Under the pieces are notes generated by a model that did not search any database, was not told the DNA's origin, and worked only from the letters and a program-made list of their open reading frames with translations. Made by a program: the position numbers and the translations under genes. Of a stretch of 64,000 bases of DNA, positions 19,438-28,488 are shown piece by piece. Each line of letters starts with the position of its first letter. Positions within the stretch are counted from its first letter, which is position 1. The DNA comes from Pandoraea norimbergensis (GTDB taxonomy: Bacteria > Pseudomonadota > Gammaproteobacteria > Burkholderiales > Burkholderiaceae), in assembly GCF_001465545.3 (NCBI RefSeq), contig NZ_CP013480.3, positions 3,906,001 to 3,970,000 of the forward strand, written 5' to 3'.

Positions 19438-20124
19438 TCAGGCGCGCAGTAGCTGATAGAAATTACGCAGCATGCCGGCCGTCGCCCCCCAGATGAAATA
19501 CTCGCCACCGGCCGGCCTCGGATACGGCATCGCATAAAAGCGTCGTTCACCGACCTGATAGTTGAAGACCCGAATCTGGTGATGCGCCGGGTTCATCAAA
19601 AAATCGAGCGGGACTTCGAAGATCTCATCGACCTCGCCCGCGTCGGCCACGAGCTCAATCGACGGTCTGACCAAGCCGACGACAGGCGCGACACGAAACC
19701 CCGTGCCGGTAACGTAGTCCGGCAATCTCCCGATCACTTCGACGGCGCCGGCGTCTAGCCCGATCTCTTCACGTGACTCACGCAATGCCGTCGCGATCGG
19801 CGTCGGATCGTCTGGCTCACGACTCCCGCCCGGAAAGCTGACCTGCCCCGCGTGGGTGCTCAGGTGTTGCGTGCGCTGGGTGAGCAGTACCGTCAGGCCC
19901 TGTGGGCGCATGACCAAAGGCACCAGCACAGCGGCGGCACGTGGCGTGAAAAGCGTGGGGGAGACAACTTCGATGGCACCCGCATCGGGTGTCCAGACAG
20001 GCGGGCTGGCGAGACGGTCTCGCAGGGCCATCGGGGTCAGTCGCTCAGCCGGCACCGCAGCCTCCCCCTCGCCTGTCGAGACGATGGGCAACGCTTCAGG
20101 ATGCAGGATAAGAGGTGGCGCCAC
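19438..20124 (-). CDS. Nudix hydrolase, CoA pyrophosphatase type
   Basis: Protein of 228 residues with an intact Nudix box (G-x5-E-x7-R-E-x-x-E-E-x-G-L, in the segment REPDDPTPIATALRESREEI). The box is preceded by LLTQRTQHLSTHAGQVSFPG, the extra signature of the CoA pyrophosphatase group (NudL/UPF0035), which cleaves CoA to phosphopantetheine and 3',5'-ADP. The metal ligands Glu-Glu of REEIGL are present. It is on the same strand as the CbiB-like gene with 134 bp between, and no shared promoter is evident. Confidence 0.9.
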   Translation of the reverse strand: MAPPLILHPEALPIVSTGEGEAAVPAERLTPMALRDRLASPPVWTPDAGAIEVVSPTLFTPRAAAVLVPLVMRPQGLTVLLTQRTQHLSTHAGQVSFPGGSREPDDPTPIATALRESREEIGLDAGAVEVIGRLPDYVTGTGFRVAPVVGLVRPSIELVADAGEVDEIFEVPLDFLMNPAHHQIRVFNYQVGERRFYAMPYPRPAGGEYFIWGATAGMLRNFYQLLRA

Positions 20125-20252
20125 GTAGGCCTTTGAGGGACGTATAACGTTGCTATTTTACCGGGGAAGCGTCGACTGCGTATGCACGAAGAAAAATCCG
20201 ATTCCCCACGCAATTCGAGCGATTCGATCGTGATGACGTATTCCCACAAACG

Positions 20253-20279
20253 AAAAAAGCACCCCAAGGGGTGCTTTTT
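20253..20279. terminator. terminator of the rpsP-rimM-trmD-rplS operon
   Basis: A near-perfect palindrome with GCACCCC/GGGGTGC stem around AA, flanked by six A and five T residues. It lies 57 bp beyond the rplS stop on the minus strand. Confidence 0.93.
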
Positions 20280-20335
20280 CCATGCAGCTTTTGCTATGCC
20301 CGGCCACGAGGTCGCCAGGCACGGCAGCGTCCAAC

Positions 20336-20722
20336 TTACTGGGCAGCGACGGTCTTGCTCTTGTACGTGAGCTTTTCCTTGATACGTGCCGACTTGCCCG
20401 AACGCTCACGCAAGTAGTACAGCTTGGCGCGACGAACGTCACCACGACGCTTGACTTCGATGCTGGCGATCAGCGGCGAGTACGTCTGGAACGTACGCTC
20501 AACGCCTTCACCCGACGAAATCTTGCGAACGATGAAGGCCGAGTTCAGGCCACGGTTACGCTTGGCGATCACGACGCCTTCGTAAGCCTGCACACGCTTG
20601 CGCGTGCCTTCAACCACGTTCACGTTGACGATCACGGTGTCGCCCGGGGCGAATTCGGGAATCGTCTTCGACGCGGTCAAACGCGCGATTTCTTCTTGCT
20701 CGATCTGTGCGATCAGATTCAT
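20336..20722 (-). CDS. rplS: 50S ribosomal protein L19
   Basis: Ribosomal protein of 128 residues located at the 30S-50S interface. It starts [20 protein letters not shown] and contains [20 protein letters not shown] and the conserved [20 protein letters not shown]. It is the last gene of the trmD operon, 101 bp after trmD, and is followed by a strong terminator. Confidence 0.98.
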   Translation of the reverse strand: MNLIAQIEQEEIARLTASKTIPEFAPGDTVIVNVNVVEGTRKRVQAYEGVVIAKRNRGLNSAFIVRKISSGEGVERTFQTYSPLIASIEVKRRGDVRRAKLYYLRERSGKSARIKEKLTYKSKTVAAQ

Positions 20723-20823
20723 TTACCACTCCTTGTGCCATCGTATCGGCGTTCTACCGGCAAGCCGGCCCCGACAGAGGATGGGTTCAAACCGAATGCC
20801 GCCCCCATGGCGACACCCGTTGC

Positions 20824-21594
20824 CTACTTCGCCGACGAATCGGCGGCGAGGCTTGCCAGCCATGCCTCATCGGCACGACTGAGCAATCCGTTGGCACGCG
20901 CGCTCTCGATCATGTCGGGACGCTTGCGCCAGGTATTGGTCAACGCCTCGCGGCGCCGCCACTTTTCAATCTCGGCGTGGTGCCCGCCCAACAGGACGTC
21001 GGGCACGCGCACACCTTCGTATTCTTCAGGCCGCGTGTAGTGCGGGCAGTCGAGCAAGCCATTCACAAAACTGTCCTGCTCGGCCGACTGCGAATCGTTC
21101 AGTACGCCCGGCAGCAGCCGGATTAGCGAATCCATCAGTGCCATCGCCGGCAGCTCACCGCCCGACAGCACGAAGTCGCCAACGCTGACCTCTTCATCCA
21201 CCACACGATCGACCAGACGCTGATCGATGGCTTCGTAACGGCCGCACAACAAGATCAGCCCCTGCTCCTGCTCGCGCAACTCGGTCACCCGGCGATGCGT
21301 GAGCGGCTTGCCTTGCGGCGACATCAACAGCACGCGTCCACGCGACACACCGGCTTCGGTCTGCGCAGCTTTCGCCGCAGCGATTGCATCTTCCAGCGGC
21401 TTGGCGAGCATGACCATGCCCGGCCCGCCACCGTACGGACGATCATCGATCGTGCGATAGCTGTTGTGCGTGAAATCACGCGGATTCCAAAACCGCAGGT
21501 CGTAACGCGACTGCTTGAGTGCCCGGCTGGTAACGCCCCAGTCGGTCAGTGCCCGAAACATCTCGGGAAATAGCGTGACGACGTCAAACTGCAT
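20824..21594 (-). CDS. trmD: tRNA (guanine-N1)-methyltransferase
   Basis: SPOUT-class enzyme that makes m1G37 in tRNAs and prevents frameshifting; 256 residues. It starts [20 protein letters not shown]. The trefoil-knot AdoMet site is visible in [20 protein letters not shown], and [17 protein letters not shown] fits the family. It is 61 bp after rimM and 101 bp before rplS. Confidence 0.98.
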   Translation of the reverse strand: MQFDVVTLFPEMFRALTDWGVTSRALKQSRYDLRFWNPRDFTHNSYRTIDDRPYGGGPGMVMLAKPLEDAIAAAKAAQTEAGVSRGRVLLMSPQGKPLTHRRVTELREQEQGLILLCGRYEAIDQRLVDRVVDEEVSVGDFVLSGGELPAMALMDSLIRLLPGVLNDSQSAEQDSFVNGLLDCPHYTRPEEYEGVRVPDVLLGGHHAEIEKWRRREALTNTWRKRPDMIESARANGLLSRADEAWLASLAADSSAK

Positions 21595-21655
21595 CAGGCC
21601 GGTTCCGTCCAGAGTTGCCCGAGTCGAAAAGGTCCCGGGCGGTCATTCGGTCATC

Positions 21656-22306
21656 TCAGTAGTCGAGACCCCAATCAGCCACAATGCGCCCCGCCTCGGT
21701 ATCGACGGTCTGCACATACTGGCCAACAAAGGGAATCAGGCGCTCGGCAGCTTTTGCCGGTTTGCCATCAGCCGCCGGCACGTCGTAGGCCACTCGCAAA
21801 ACGGTATGTACCCCGTTGTCGAGCAAACCGACGACCTTGCCGAGCGATTCGTCCTGGAGATTCGTTACCTGAGCGCCAATAAGGTCGACCCAGTAAAACT
21901 CGTCTTCGTCTGCTGTCGGAAACGCACTGCGCGGCACCCACACCTGAAAGCCCTTGAGGGCTTCGGCGGAGGTACGGCTGTCGCTGCCGCGCAAGTGCGC
22001 AACAACGGTGCCGGAGTGTCCCCGGCTTTGCAGCACCTCGGCCGTGCTGAAGGTCGTGTCGCCTGGACGCTGGAGATACCAGCTTTCGGCGGTCAACAAA
22101 CCTTCACCATCGCCCCCGTGCGGCTGCACCTTGATCCAGCCTTGAATCCCGTAAGCGTCGCCAATATAGCCAAGCTCGACAAGATCATCGGGGACTTCGG
22201 CAGCAGGCGCGAGCACCTGCGACACGTCCGTGCCAGCGGCACTTCGCGCGTCAGCACCGATTTTCAGCGGTACCCGCGCACCTGCGGGTCGAACGGAACG
22301 AACCAT
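21656..22306 (-). CDS. rimM: 16S rRNA processing protein RimM
   Basis: Assembly factor for the 30S head, which binds S19; about 216 residues from the ATG at 22306. A non-conserved N-terminal stretch of about 38 residues precedes the RimM domain (DLVELGYIGDAYGIQGWIKV), followed by a PRC-barrel domain (VTNLQDESLGKVVGLLDNGV). The open frame extends 21 codons further upstream to 22369, through a hairpin, which I regard as untranslated leader. The start has only a weak GGA upstream, consistent with low expression relative to the ribosomal proteins. Confidence 0.93.
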   Translation of the reverse strand: MVRSVRPAGARVPLKIGADARSAAGTDVSQVLAPAAEVPDDLVELGYIGDAYGIQGWIKVQPHGGDGEGLLTAESWYLQRPGDTTFSTAEVLQSRGHSGTVVAHLRGSDSRTSAEALKGFQVWVPRSAFPTADEDEFYWVDLIGAQVTNLQDESLGKVVGLLDNGVHTVLRVAYDVPAADGKPAKAAERLIPFVGQYVQTVDTEAGRIVADWGLDY

Positions 22307-22332
22307 GCCAATCCAACGTTGAGACGAACACA

Positions 22333-22374
22333 CGGCGATGCCCGTCCCGAATCGCTCCGGAACAGGCATCGCCG
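22333..22374 (-). other. long hairpin between rpsP and rimM
   Basis: CGGCGATGCC (22333-22342) and GGCATCGCCG (22365-22374) form a perfect 10-bp stem, and the loop itself can pair through GTTCCG and CGGGAC. No T tract follows on the minus strand. In E. coli the rimM and trmD messages are translated far less than the ribosomal protein genes of the same operon. A structured leader here could do the same; that is an inference. Confidence 0.6.
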
Positions 22375-22433
22375 TTCAATTCTTATGCCGCCAGAAAACC
22401 GACAGCAATGCGTACTGCTTGATCAGCAAAAGC

Positions 22434-22685
22434 TTAGGCAGCAGCCTTCGGAGCTTGCTTGATCAGGCGAGCCACGGTCGGCGACAGTTGTGCGCCAACG
22501 CCTTGCCAGTAGGTCAGACGGTCTTGAGCGATGCGCAGACCTTCCGTGCCTTCAGCGGCGACCGGGTTGTAAAAGCCAATACGTTCGATGAAACGGCCAT
22601 CGCGACGATTACGCGAATCGGTAGCAACGATGTTGTAGAACGGGCGCTTCTTCGCGCCGCCGCGAGCCAGGCGGATAACGACCAT
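22434..22685 (-). CDS. rpsP: 30S ribosomal protein S16
   Basis: Ribosomal protein of 83 residues, first gene of the trmD operon. It starts [20 protein letters not shown] and contains [16 protein letters not shown], both conserved in S16. A consensus -10 lies 44 bp upstream. Order rpsP-rimM-trmD-rplS is the same as in E. coli except that ffh is not adjacent here. Confidence 0.98.
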   Translation of the reverse strand: MVVIRLARGGAKKRPFYNIVATDSRNRRDGRFIERIGFYNPVAAEGTEGLRIAQDRLTYWQGVGAQLSPTVARLIKQAPKAAA

Positions 22686-22728
22686 AATAAATCCTTGAAT
22701 CCAGAAGTGTTCGGACAGAAAACGCGTG

Positions 22729-22757
22729 ATTATAGCGCAAAACCCTCGTCAAAACAA
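22729..22757 (-). promoter_or_regulatory. sigma-70 type promoter for rpsP
   Basis: On the minus strand TATAAT lies at 22734-22729 and TTGTTT at 22757-22752, with 17 bp between. The -10 is perfect, the -35 is weak. Its position 44 bp before rpsP fits the operon promoter. Confidence 0.6.
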
Positions 22758-22883
22758 ACACATCCCCGGGAACCGTCGAGACCGGGCCGCGCCTTGCCCG
22801 TGTTGTGTTGTGCGACGGACACCGCCGAAGCGCCATGTTGCTGGTCTACAATGTGCGCATCCTGTGCGAGAAGCGAGTCCGGC

Positions 22884-24152
22884 ATGCGACGATTTCCCGA
22901 TGGATGGCAGCCATCTCTGCGCCGGCAACGGCCTGTGAAGCCCGCCCCGATACCCACCTTAGTCACCCTACCCGCCTTATTCACCCGGCTCATCGAATTC
23001 GCCGGGCTCGTCAGACTCACCCAGTTCCCCCGGTTCGCGCAGCACCTGCTTTACCTGCTCGCCGGTCTGCTGGCAATGACACCGGCCTTCGCCAAGGCAC
23101 GCGACGCCCTTCCCATCGAACAACTCGTCCTGCCCCCAGGCTTCTACGTCGAAGTCCTGTCCGATCAGGTGCCAGGGGCCCGCGGCATGGTACTCGGCCC
23201 CAAGGGCACGTTGTTTGTGGGCAGCCGCGGCGAAGGCAATGTCTACGCGATCACCCTGGACCCGTCCCGCGCCTATGCAGCCAAAGCGCGAACCGTGGCG
23301 TCGGGCCTGAACATGCCGGTCGGCGTCGCCATGCGCGATGGTGCGCTATATATATCAGCGGTCTCGCGCATCCTGCGGCTCGACAACATCGAAGATCGCC
23401 TCGACAACCCCGGCCAGCCCGCCGTCGTCTACGCCAAACTCCCGTCCGAGACCCACCATGGCTGGCGCTACATCGCCTTCGGCCCGGACCAGCGCCTGTA
23501 CGTCGGCGTCGGCGCGCCGTGCAACGTCTGCAAACGCGATGAAAGCCGGTACGCCATGATCGGCAGCATGCGGCCCGACGGCAGCGACTGGCGCGTTGTC
23601 GCGCGAGGCGTGCGCAACACCGTCGGCTTCGACTGGCAGCCGGGCACGAATACGTTGTGGTTCACGGACAACGGCCGGGACATGATGGGTGATGATGTAC
23701 CCGACGACAAACTCAACCGGCTCACACGCGCGGGCGAACATTTCGGCTTCCCCTACTGCCACGCCGGCAACGTCGCCGACCCGGAGTTCGGCCGCGAGAA
23801 AGCTTGCTCAATGTTCACACCACCGATGGCCAAGCTCGGCGCGCACGTCGCGGCACTCGGCATGCGCTTCTATACAGGCAAGCAGTTCCCGGAAGACTAT
23901 CGCGGGAATATCTTCATCGCGGAGCATGGCTCCTGGAACCGCTCCCGCAAGGTCGGCTACCGCGTCATACGAGTCGTGCTCGACGCAAAAAACAACGTCG
24001 TGAAGCAGGAAGTTTTCGCGCAGGGCTGGCTCGGTGCCGACGAGTCTGTCTGGGGCCGCCCCGTTGATCTGCTGACGCTCCCCGATGGCTCACTGCTCAT
24101 CAGCGATGATCACGCAGGCGCCATCTATCGCATTACGTACCGCAAACCGTAA
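22884..24152 (+). CDS. PQQ-dependent sugar dehydrogenase family protein (sorbosone dehydrogenase-like)
   Basis: Predicted periplasmic six-bladed beta-propeller of 422 residues in the soluble aldose/sorbosone dehydrogenase family. An N-terminal hydrophobic segment (HLLYLLAGLLAMTPAFA, residues about 52-68) looks like a signal peptide preceded by an unusually long basic leader, so the true start may be later; no better start codon is seen. Propeller motifs include GPKGTLFVGSRGEGNVYAI, GVRNTVGFDWQPGTNTLWFT and IFIAEHGSWNRS. The cofactor-facing His and Arg of such proteins fit THHGWRYIAFGPD. The open frame extends upstream across the rpsP promoter, which I do not accept as coding. The substrate is unknown. 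Confidence 0.8.
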   Translation: MRRFPDGWQPSLRRQRPVKPAPIPTLVTLPALFTRLIEFAGLVRLTQFPRFAQHLLYLLAGLLAMTPAFAKARDALPIEQLVLPPGFYVEVLSDQVPGARGMVLGPKGTLFVGSRGEGNVYAITLDPSRAYAAKARTVASGLNMPVGVAMRDGALYISAVSRILRLDNIEDRLDNPGQPAVVYAKLPSETHHGWRYIAFGPDQRLYVGVGAPCNVCKRDESRYAMIGSMRPDGSDWRVVARGVRNTVGFDWQPGTNTLWFTDNGRDMMGDDVPDDKLNRLTRAGEHFGFPYCHAGNVADPEFGREKACSMFTPPMAKLGAHVAALGMRFYTGKQFPEDYRGNIFIAEHGSWNRSRKVGYRVIRVVLDAKNNVVKQEVFAQGWLGADESVWGRPVDLLTLPDGSLLISDDHAGAIYRITYRKP

Positions 24153-24347
24153 GGGGCTGCGATGACGCATCGACATCGTTTAACGCTCGCGCCCGGTCAA
24201 CGCGCCTCGGTCAGTGAAGGAACTGACCCCGACCACTATCTGTCAACATCCCATGGTATTCACGGCACCGCCCGGGCGTTTCACCTCGTGCCCCGCGCGA
24301 CACTTGCGCCGTCCCTGCCCTCTCCCTCACTCCGCCTATTCAAAATC

Positions 24348-25151
24348 ATGACCCAACGCCTACCCTCCTCATTCGCCTCATATGTCGCCATGTTGCTCGT
24401 GCCTGCCGCAATGCTGGCCGGCTGTGCCGCCCCCTCAGGCGGCGGCGCCACCCCAGCGGCAGCCGGCGACAGCAACGCGACAGCGGCTGCGACAACCCCG
24501 GCCGATATCCTCGGCACCTGGCAGTTGGTCCGTTGGGAAGGCGCCAATGACATTCCGAGCCTGCCGGAAGGCCGCGTGATCAATCTCACGTTCAACGACA
24601 AGGGTGCGTTCTCCGGCACCGGGGGATGCAATCGCATTTTCGGCCAGTACACGGTCGGCCCGGCCAACGGACAGGTGAGCCTGAAAGCCCCGGCAGCGAC
24701 GCGCATGGCTTGCCCGGACTCGATGGCGTTTGAAGACCGCTATCTCAAAACGTTGCCGCGTGTCGCGCGCTTCGAGCGCCGCGACACCCAACTGATCCTG
24801 AGTGCACCGGGTGGCGAGACGCTGACATATGCATCGCAGACCTTGCTCAATCGCCCGGTTGCCGGTGCCACCGGCACGACCAAAACGGAAGATCGCGTAC
24901 TCGACGTCGACTCGCAAATGGCGGACTGTGTCGGCGTTGGGCCACGCAAGTGCCTTCGCGTGCGCACTGCTGACGATTCCGGTAAAGCCCCGTGGGAACT
25001 CTGGTACGCGCACATCGATGGCTTCGACTGGAAGCCCGGCGTAGAATACCGCGTGAAAATTCACGGCGAGCCTGTCGACAACCCGCCCGCCGACGCTTCG
25101 AGCATGCGCTGGACGCTGGTCGAAGTCATTCGTCAAACGCCCACCCGATAA
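24348..25151 (+). CDS. META-domain lipoprotein with DUF4377-like C-terminus
   Basis: Predicted outer-membrane or periplasmic lipoprotein of 267 residues. The start at 24348 puts a lipoprotein signal peptide at the N-terminus, ending in the lipobox LAGC. An Ala/Gly/Thr linker follows. Then comes a META domain (ILGTWQLVRWEG through FSGTGGCNRIFGQY and the paired MACPDSMAFE), the HslJ-like fold. The C-terminal 100 residues (VGPRKCLRVRTADD, SMRWTLVEVIRQTPTR) resemble DUF4377. HslJ is linked to heat and novobiocin response in E. coli; the role here is unknown. It is 9 bp before the TM2 gene. Confidence 0.8.
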   Translation: MTQRLPSSFASYVAMLLVPAAMLAGCAAPSGGGATPAAAGDSNATAAATTPADILGTWQLVRWEGANDIPSLPEGRVINLTFNDKGAFSGTGGCNRIFGQYTVGPANGQVSLKAPAATRMACPDSMAFEDRYLKTLPRVARFERRDTQLILSAPGGETLTYASQTLLNRPVAGATGTTKTEDRVLDVDSQMADCVGVGPRKCLRVRTADDSGKAPWELWYAHIDGFDWKPGVEYRVKIHGEPVDNPPADASSMRWTLVEVIRQTPTR

Positions 25152-25160
25152 CCGTCCCTG

Positions 25161-25610
25161 ATGAGCGCTCTCACCTATAAATCCAAAACCCTGACCGCCG
25201 GTCTGGCGATGCTGTTCGGCACACTCGGTCTGCACCGCTTCTATCTGTATGGCCTGCGCGACCCGTTTGGCTGGGCGCACATCGTAGGCTCGGCCTGCGG
25301 CGTGGCGGGGTGGGGTTTGTTGGTGACGAGCGATCTCGGTTCCACCGCAGGCTGGGTGCTGACGATTCTGGGAGCCATCTCCCTGTTCTCGGCGTTTCTC
25401 TCGGCCATCGTCTACGGACTTCGCCCGGATGAGCGCTGGGACCAACAGTTCAACCCCAACGCGACCAAGCGGTCGCGCTCGGGCTGGACTGCGGTCATCA
25501 TCGTGAGCGTGTCGCTCTTCGTTGGCGCGATGCTGATGATGGTGGGTTTTGCCGTCGCGTTTCAGACGTACTTCGAGACGCACGACACGCCCAACCGCCT
25601 GTCGCAGTAA
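25161..25610 (+). CDS. TM2-domain membrane protein
   Basis: Small membrane protein of 149 residues. The TM2 domain is at residues 7-70: KSKTLTAGLAMLFGTLGLHR and FYLYGLRDPFGWAHIVG, with the Gly-x-x-Gly-x-H-R-F-Y signature. It is followed by further hydrophobic segments, the last near residues 112-135. It starts 9 bp after the META lipoprotein gene and 18 bp before the DUF2520 gene, so the three may be co-transcribed. Function of bacterial TM2 proteins is unclear. Confidence 0.8.
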   Translation: MSALTYKSKTLTAGLAMLFGTLGLHRFYLYGLRDPFGWAHIVGSACGVAGWGLLVTSDLGSTAGWVLTILGAISLFSAFLSAIVYGLRPDERWDQQFNPNATKRSRSGWTAVIIVSVSLFVGAMLMMVGFAVAFQTYFETHDTPNRLSQ

Positions 25611-25628
25611 CCACATCCCCTTCTGCGC

Positions 25629-26579
25629 GTGAGCACTGTGAGCCCCCTCATCCCGAACGATCGACGGCCGACGCTGGGTTTCATCGGCGCTGGCCGTGTT
25701 GCGAAAGCCTTGTCGGTCGCGGCGTCGCGTTCGGGATACGAAGTGACCGCTATCGCGAGTCGCAGCTCCGGCACCGCGCAAGCCCTTGCCTCCCAATTCC
25801 CGCAGTGCACCGCCATCGCGGTCGACGACGCGCGTGGCATGAATGGTGTTTTCGATCACGCTGACCTCGTTTTCCTGACGGTGCCCGACGACGCGCTTGC
25901 GTCCTGCGCGGCGACTCTCTCGCCCGCCGACAACCAAGCCCTCGTGCATTGCAGCGGCGCCTCGGAAGTCGAGTTGCTGCGGCCCGCAGCGAAACACGGT
26001 GCGCAAATCGGCGGCTTCCATCCGCTGTTCCTTTTTGCCGGGCTCGCCGACGACGCCACACGCATGGCCGGCAGCGCCATCACCATTGAAGCCGAACCCG
26101 CGTTCGCGACGACCCTGCGCGCACTGGCCAACGCCATTGGCTGCCGACCGCTGGAGATTCCGGCCGGGGAACGCATGCGATATCACGCGGGCGCCAACTA
26201 CGCAGCGAGCTTCCTGCTCTGTTTGCTGGAAGAAGCGACTGAACTCTGGCGGGCCATCGGCATGCCGGAGAACGATGCCAAAGAAGCGATGTGGCCGCTC
26301 GTCATGGGCACTCTCAACGCCGCACGGGAGCGTGGGCTTTCGGGGGCACTTGCAGGCCCTGTCTCGCGCGGCGATGCCGGGATCGTGACCCGGCACACCG
26401 AGGCGCTCGCCAGTATGGGCGGCAATCACGCCACGCTGTACTCGTTGCTGACGCAGCGTGCGATCCGGCTTGCGCGGCAGCGCCCCAACGCGGACAACGA
26501 TGCGCTCGACGCGATCGCGCGCGCCATCGCCCCCTACGTGCCACCGGTCTCGCCGGTTGCCCCCAAAGACACACCATAG
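25629..26579 (+). CDS. Rossmann-like / DUF2520 oxidoreductase-type protein
   Basis: Protein of 316 residues with an N-terminal NAD(P)-binding fold (LGFIGAGRVAKALSVAASRS, Gly-x-Gly-x-x) and a C-terminal helical domain typical of DUF2520, related to the ketopantoate reductase superfamily. The segment GFHPLFLFAG and the active-site-like YHAGANYAASFLLCL are family hallmarks. The start is GTG at 25629, and no clear ribosome-binding site is seen; a second GTG at 25638 is possible. The substrate is unknown. It ends a group of three close plus-strand genes. Confidence 0.8.
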   Translation: MSTVSPLIPNDRRPTLGFIGAGRVAKALSVAASRSGYEVTAIASRSSGTAQALASQFPQCTAIAVDDARGMNGVFDHADLVFLTVPDDALASCAATLSPADNQALVHCSGASEVELLRPAAKHGAQIGGFHPLFLFAGLADDATRMAGSAITIEAEPAFATTLRALANAIGCRPLEIPAGERMRYHAGANYAASFLLCLLEEATELWRAIGMPENDAKEAMWPLVMGTLNAARERGLSGALAGPVSRGDAGIVTRHTEALASMGGNHATLYSLLTQRAIRLARQRPNADNDALDAIARAIAPYVPPVSPVAPKDTP

Positions 26580-26666
26580 CCTCATCCAACTGGCCCACGC
26601 CTGCGCCCAGTCGACCATTAGCGTCCCACCCCATCCGCCGTTAGTCATCTTTGCCTCCCCACCAAA

Positions 26667-26690
26667 TACTGTATAAAAACACAGTATAAT
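26667..26690 (+). promoter_or_regulatory. LexA (SOS) box overlapping a -10 hexamer
   Basis: TACTGTATAAAAACACAGTA (26667-26686) contains the canonical CTGT-N8-ACAG core and matches TACTGTATATATATACAGTA at 17 of 20 positions. A perfect TATAAT (26685-26690) overlaps its right end. The gene start is 63 bp downstream. Repressor binding here would block RNA polymerase. The match is seen directly; SOS control is a strong inference. Confidence 0.85.
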
Positions 26691-26752
26691 GACAAGCATT
26701 CCCTATGGATTCCCGTCAAACGGAATCCGGATTGCACGCAAGGAGACTGGCC

Positions 26753-27874
26753 ATGGCTTCTTCATTCGCGCCGCCCCCGGCCCGCCGAGGCCGAGGCGCT
26801 GTCGCCAACCTGGAATCGCGCTTTTCCGAGTTCCGGCGAGAAGCGGACGAGACCCGCCATGAATCGGACATGGCCCATGAAACCGAGGTCAAGTTCGTTA
26901 CGCAGGTCGCGCTGGAAACAGCCCGCACGATCATCTCGCGGAACACGTCGTCCGACATTCCCTTCGACCGCTCCATCAACCCGTATCGCGGCTGCGAACA
27001 CGGCTGCACGTACTGTTTCGCGCGGCCGACCCATGCCTATCTTGGGCTCTCGCCGGGGCTCGACTTCGAGACGCGGCTGTATGCCAAGACCAACGCCGCC
27101 GAGCGGCTCGACGCCGAACTGCGCAAACGAGGTTATCAACCGGCGTTGCTGGCGCTCGGCGCGAACACCGATCCGTATCAGCCGATCGAGCGCGAGTACC
27201 GGATTACGCGCAGCGTGCTTGAAGTCCTGGAGCGTTTCGGGCACCCGGTCGGCATTACGACGAAATCGGCACTCGTGACGCGCGACATTGACATCCTGTC
27301 GCGCATGGCGCAACGCGGGCTCGCGCGCGTATTCATTTCAGTGGGAACGCTCGACGCCGACATCGCCCGCAAGATGGAGCCGCGGGCCAACACGCCCCCG
27401 AAACGCATCGAAGCTATTCACAAGCTCACGCAGGCCGGCATCCCAACGGGCGTGATCGTCGCGCCGATCGTGCCGGCGCTGACCGATTTCGATATCGAGC
27501 GGGTATTGACGACGGCCGCTGAGGCCGGGGCCACGTACGCCGGGTACACCATGCTGCGCTTGCCGCGCGAGGTGCACGACGTTTTCGTCGAATGGCTGGA
27601 GGTGAACTATCCGATGCGCGCCCGCCACGTGATGAGCCTGATCGAGCAGGTACGTGACGGCAAACACAACAGTGCGGAGTTCGGCACGCGAATGCGCGGG
27701 ACCGGGCTGCATGCCGAACTCATCCGGCAACGCTTTCTTCTGGCAGCCCGCAAGCTCGGGCTCAATCAGGCGCGCCCGCCGCTTCGCAACGACCACTTCA
27801 AGGTGCCGGATCTCCCTGTGCCGTCGGCCGACACCCCAAGCGCGACGGCCAACCCGCAAATGCCGCTTTTTTAA
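26753..27874 (+). CDS. PA0069-family radical SAM protein
   Basis: Radical SAM enzyme of 373 residues related to the SplB-like group typified by PA0069 of Pseudomonas. The 4Fe-4S motif is CEHGCTYC (C-x3-C-x2-C) following SINPYRG. Other conserved parts are GVIVAPIVPALTDFDIERVL and GYTMLRLPREV. The ATG at 26753 is preferred because AAGGAG lies seven bases upstream; the frame is open to 26705. A near-consensus LexA box precedes it. Its reaction is unknown, but the SplB relationship and SOS box suggest a DNA or nucleotide repair role. It converges with lrp, with 21 bp between. Confidence 0.87.
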   Translation: MASSFAPPPARRGRGAVANLESRFSEFRREADETRHESDMAHETEVKFVTQVALETARTIISRNTSSDIPFDRSINPYRGCEHGCTYCFARPTHAYLGLSPGLDFETRLYAKTNAAERLDAELRKRGYQPALLALGANTDPYQPIEREYRITRSVLEVLERFGHPVGITTKSALVTRDIDILSRMAQRGLARVFISVGTLDADIARKMEPRANTPPKRIEAIHKLTQAGIPTGVIVAPIVPALTDFDIERVLTTAAEAGATYAGYTMLRLPREVHDVFVEWLEVNYPMRARHVMSLIEQVRDGKHNSAEFGTRMRGTGLHAELIRQRFLLAARKLGLNQARPPLRNDHFKVPDLPVPSADTPSATANPQMPLF

Positions 27875-27895
27875 GCAGCCGTACCGCTCACGCTT

Positions 27896-28384
27896 TCACT
27901 CTTCGACGTTGACCGTGAGCGTCTCTTTGATTTCTTCCATCACGACGTAACTCTTCGACTGCACGGCGCCCGGCAATTGCAGCAGGATGTCGCCAAGCAA
28001 TTTCCGGTATTCCGACATTTCGCGAATGCGCGCTTTGATCAGATAGTCGAAGTCGCCCGAGATGAGATGACACTCCATGACCTCGGGAATACGCAGCACT
28101 TCGCGTCGAAACTGGTCGAACATGTTCCCCGATTTGTGATCGAGCGTGATCTCGACGAAGACCAGCAGCGCCGCGCCCAGCGCCGCCGGATTCACGCGCG
28201 CGAAGTAGCCCATGATCACCCCGTCGCGCTCCATGCGCTTCACCCGCTCGATGCATGGCGTGATCGACAGCCCCACCTGTTCCGACAGGTCTTTCATCGA
28301 CATTCGGCCGTCTTGCTGAAGCAATGTGAGGATGCGCCGGTCAAGCCGGTCCAGCGTCCGAATCGATTGCTGCTGCATTCGCAT
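27896..28384 (-). CDS. Lrp/AsnC-family transcriptional regulator
   Basis: Regulator of 162 residues. The N-terminal helix-turn-helix reads LDRLDRRILTLLQQDGRMSM and LSEQVGLSITPCIERVKRME, followed by a RAM effector domain (VFVEITLDHKSGNMFDQFRR, CHLISGDFDYLIKARI). It is divergent from dadA with 104 bp between starts. This arrangement is typical of the alanine-responsive Lrp/DadR that activates dadA. The effector is inferred to be alanine. Confidence 0.93.
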   Translation of the reverse strand: MRMQQQSIRTLDRLDRRILTLLQQDGRMSMKDLSEQVGLSITPCIERVKRMERDGVIMGYFARVNPAALGAALLVFVEITLDHKSGNMFDQFRREVLRIPEVMECHLISGDFDYLIKARIREMSEYRKLLGDILLQLPGAVQSKSYVVMEEIKETLTVNVEE

Positions 28385-28426
28385 GATTTTTTCCTGTATT
28401 CAACCGATATTCATTAACTAAACCTA

Positions 28427-28442
28427 GCTATCCGAGAATAGC
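28427..28442. promoter_or_regulatory. inverted repeat in the lrp-dadA divergent region
   Basis: GCTAT-N6-ATAGC lies 46 bp before dadA within an A+T-rich stretch. It could be one Lrp contact site. The match is short, so confidence is low. Confidence 0.3.
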
Positions 28443-28488
28443 ATGCCATTAATTACTGCATAACTACGGATTTACAGGAGTCCACGCA

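Noticed and set aside
22338..22883. In-frame upstream extension of the PQQ dehydrogenase gene
   Set aside because: It runs across rpsP and its promoter on the other strand and lacks conservation; the ATG at 22884 is the first reasonable start.
24435..26699. Open frame of 754 codons on the minus strand
   Set aside because: Antisense to the META lipoprotein, TM2 and DUF2520 genes; no family features.
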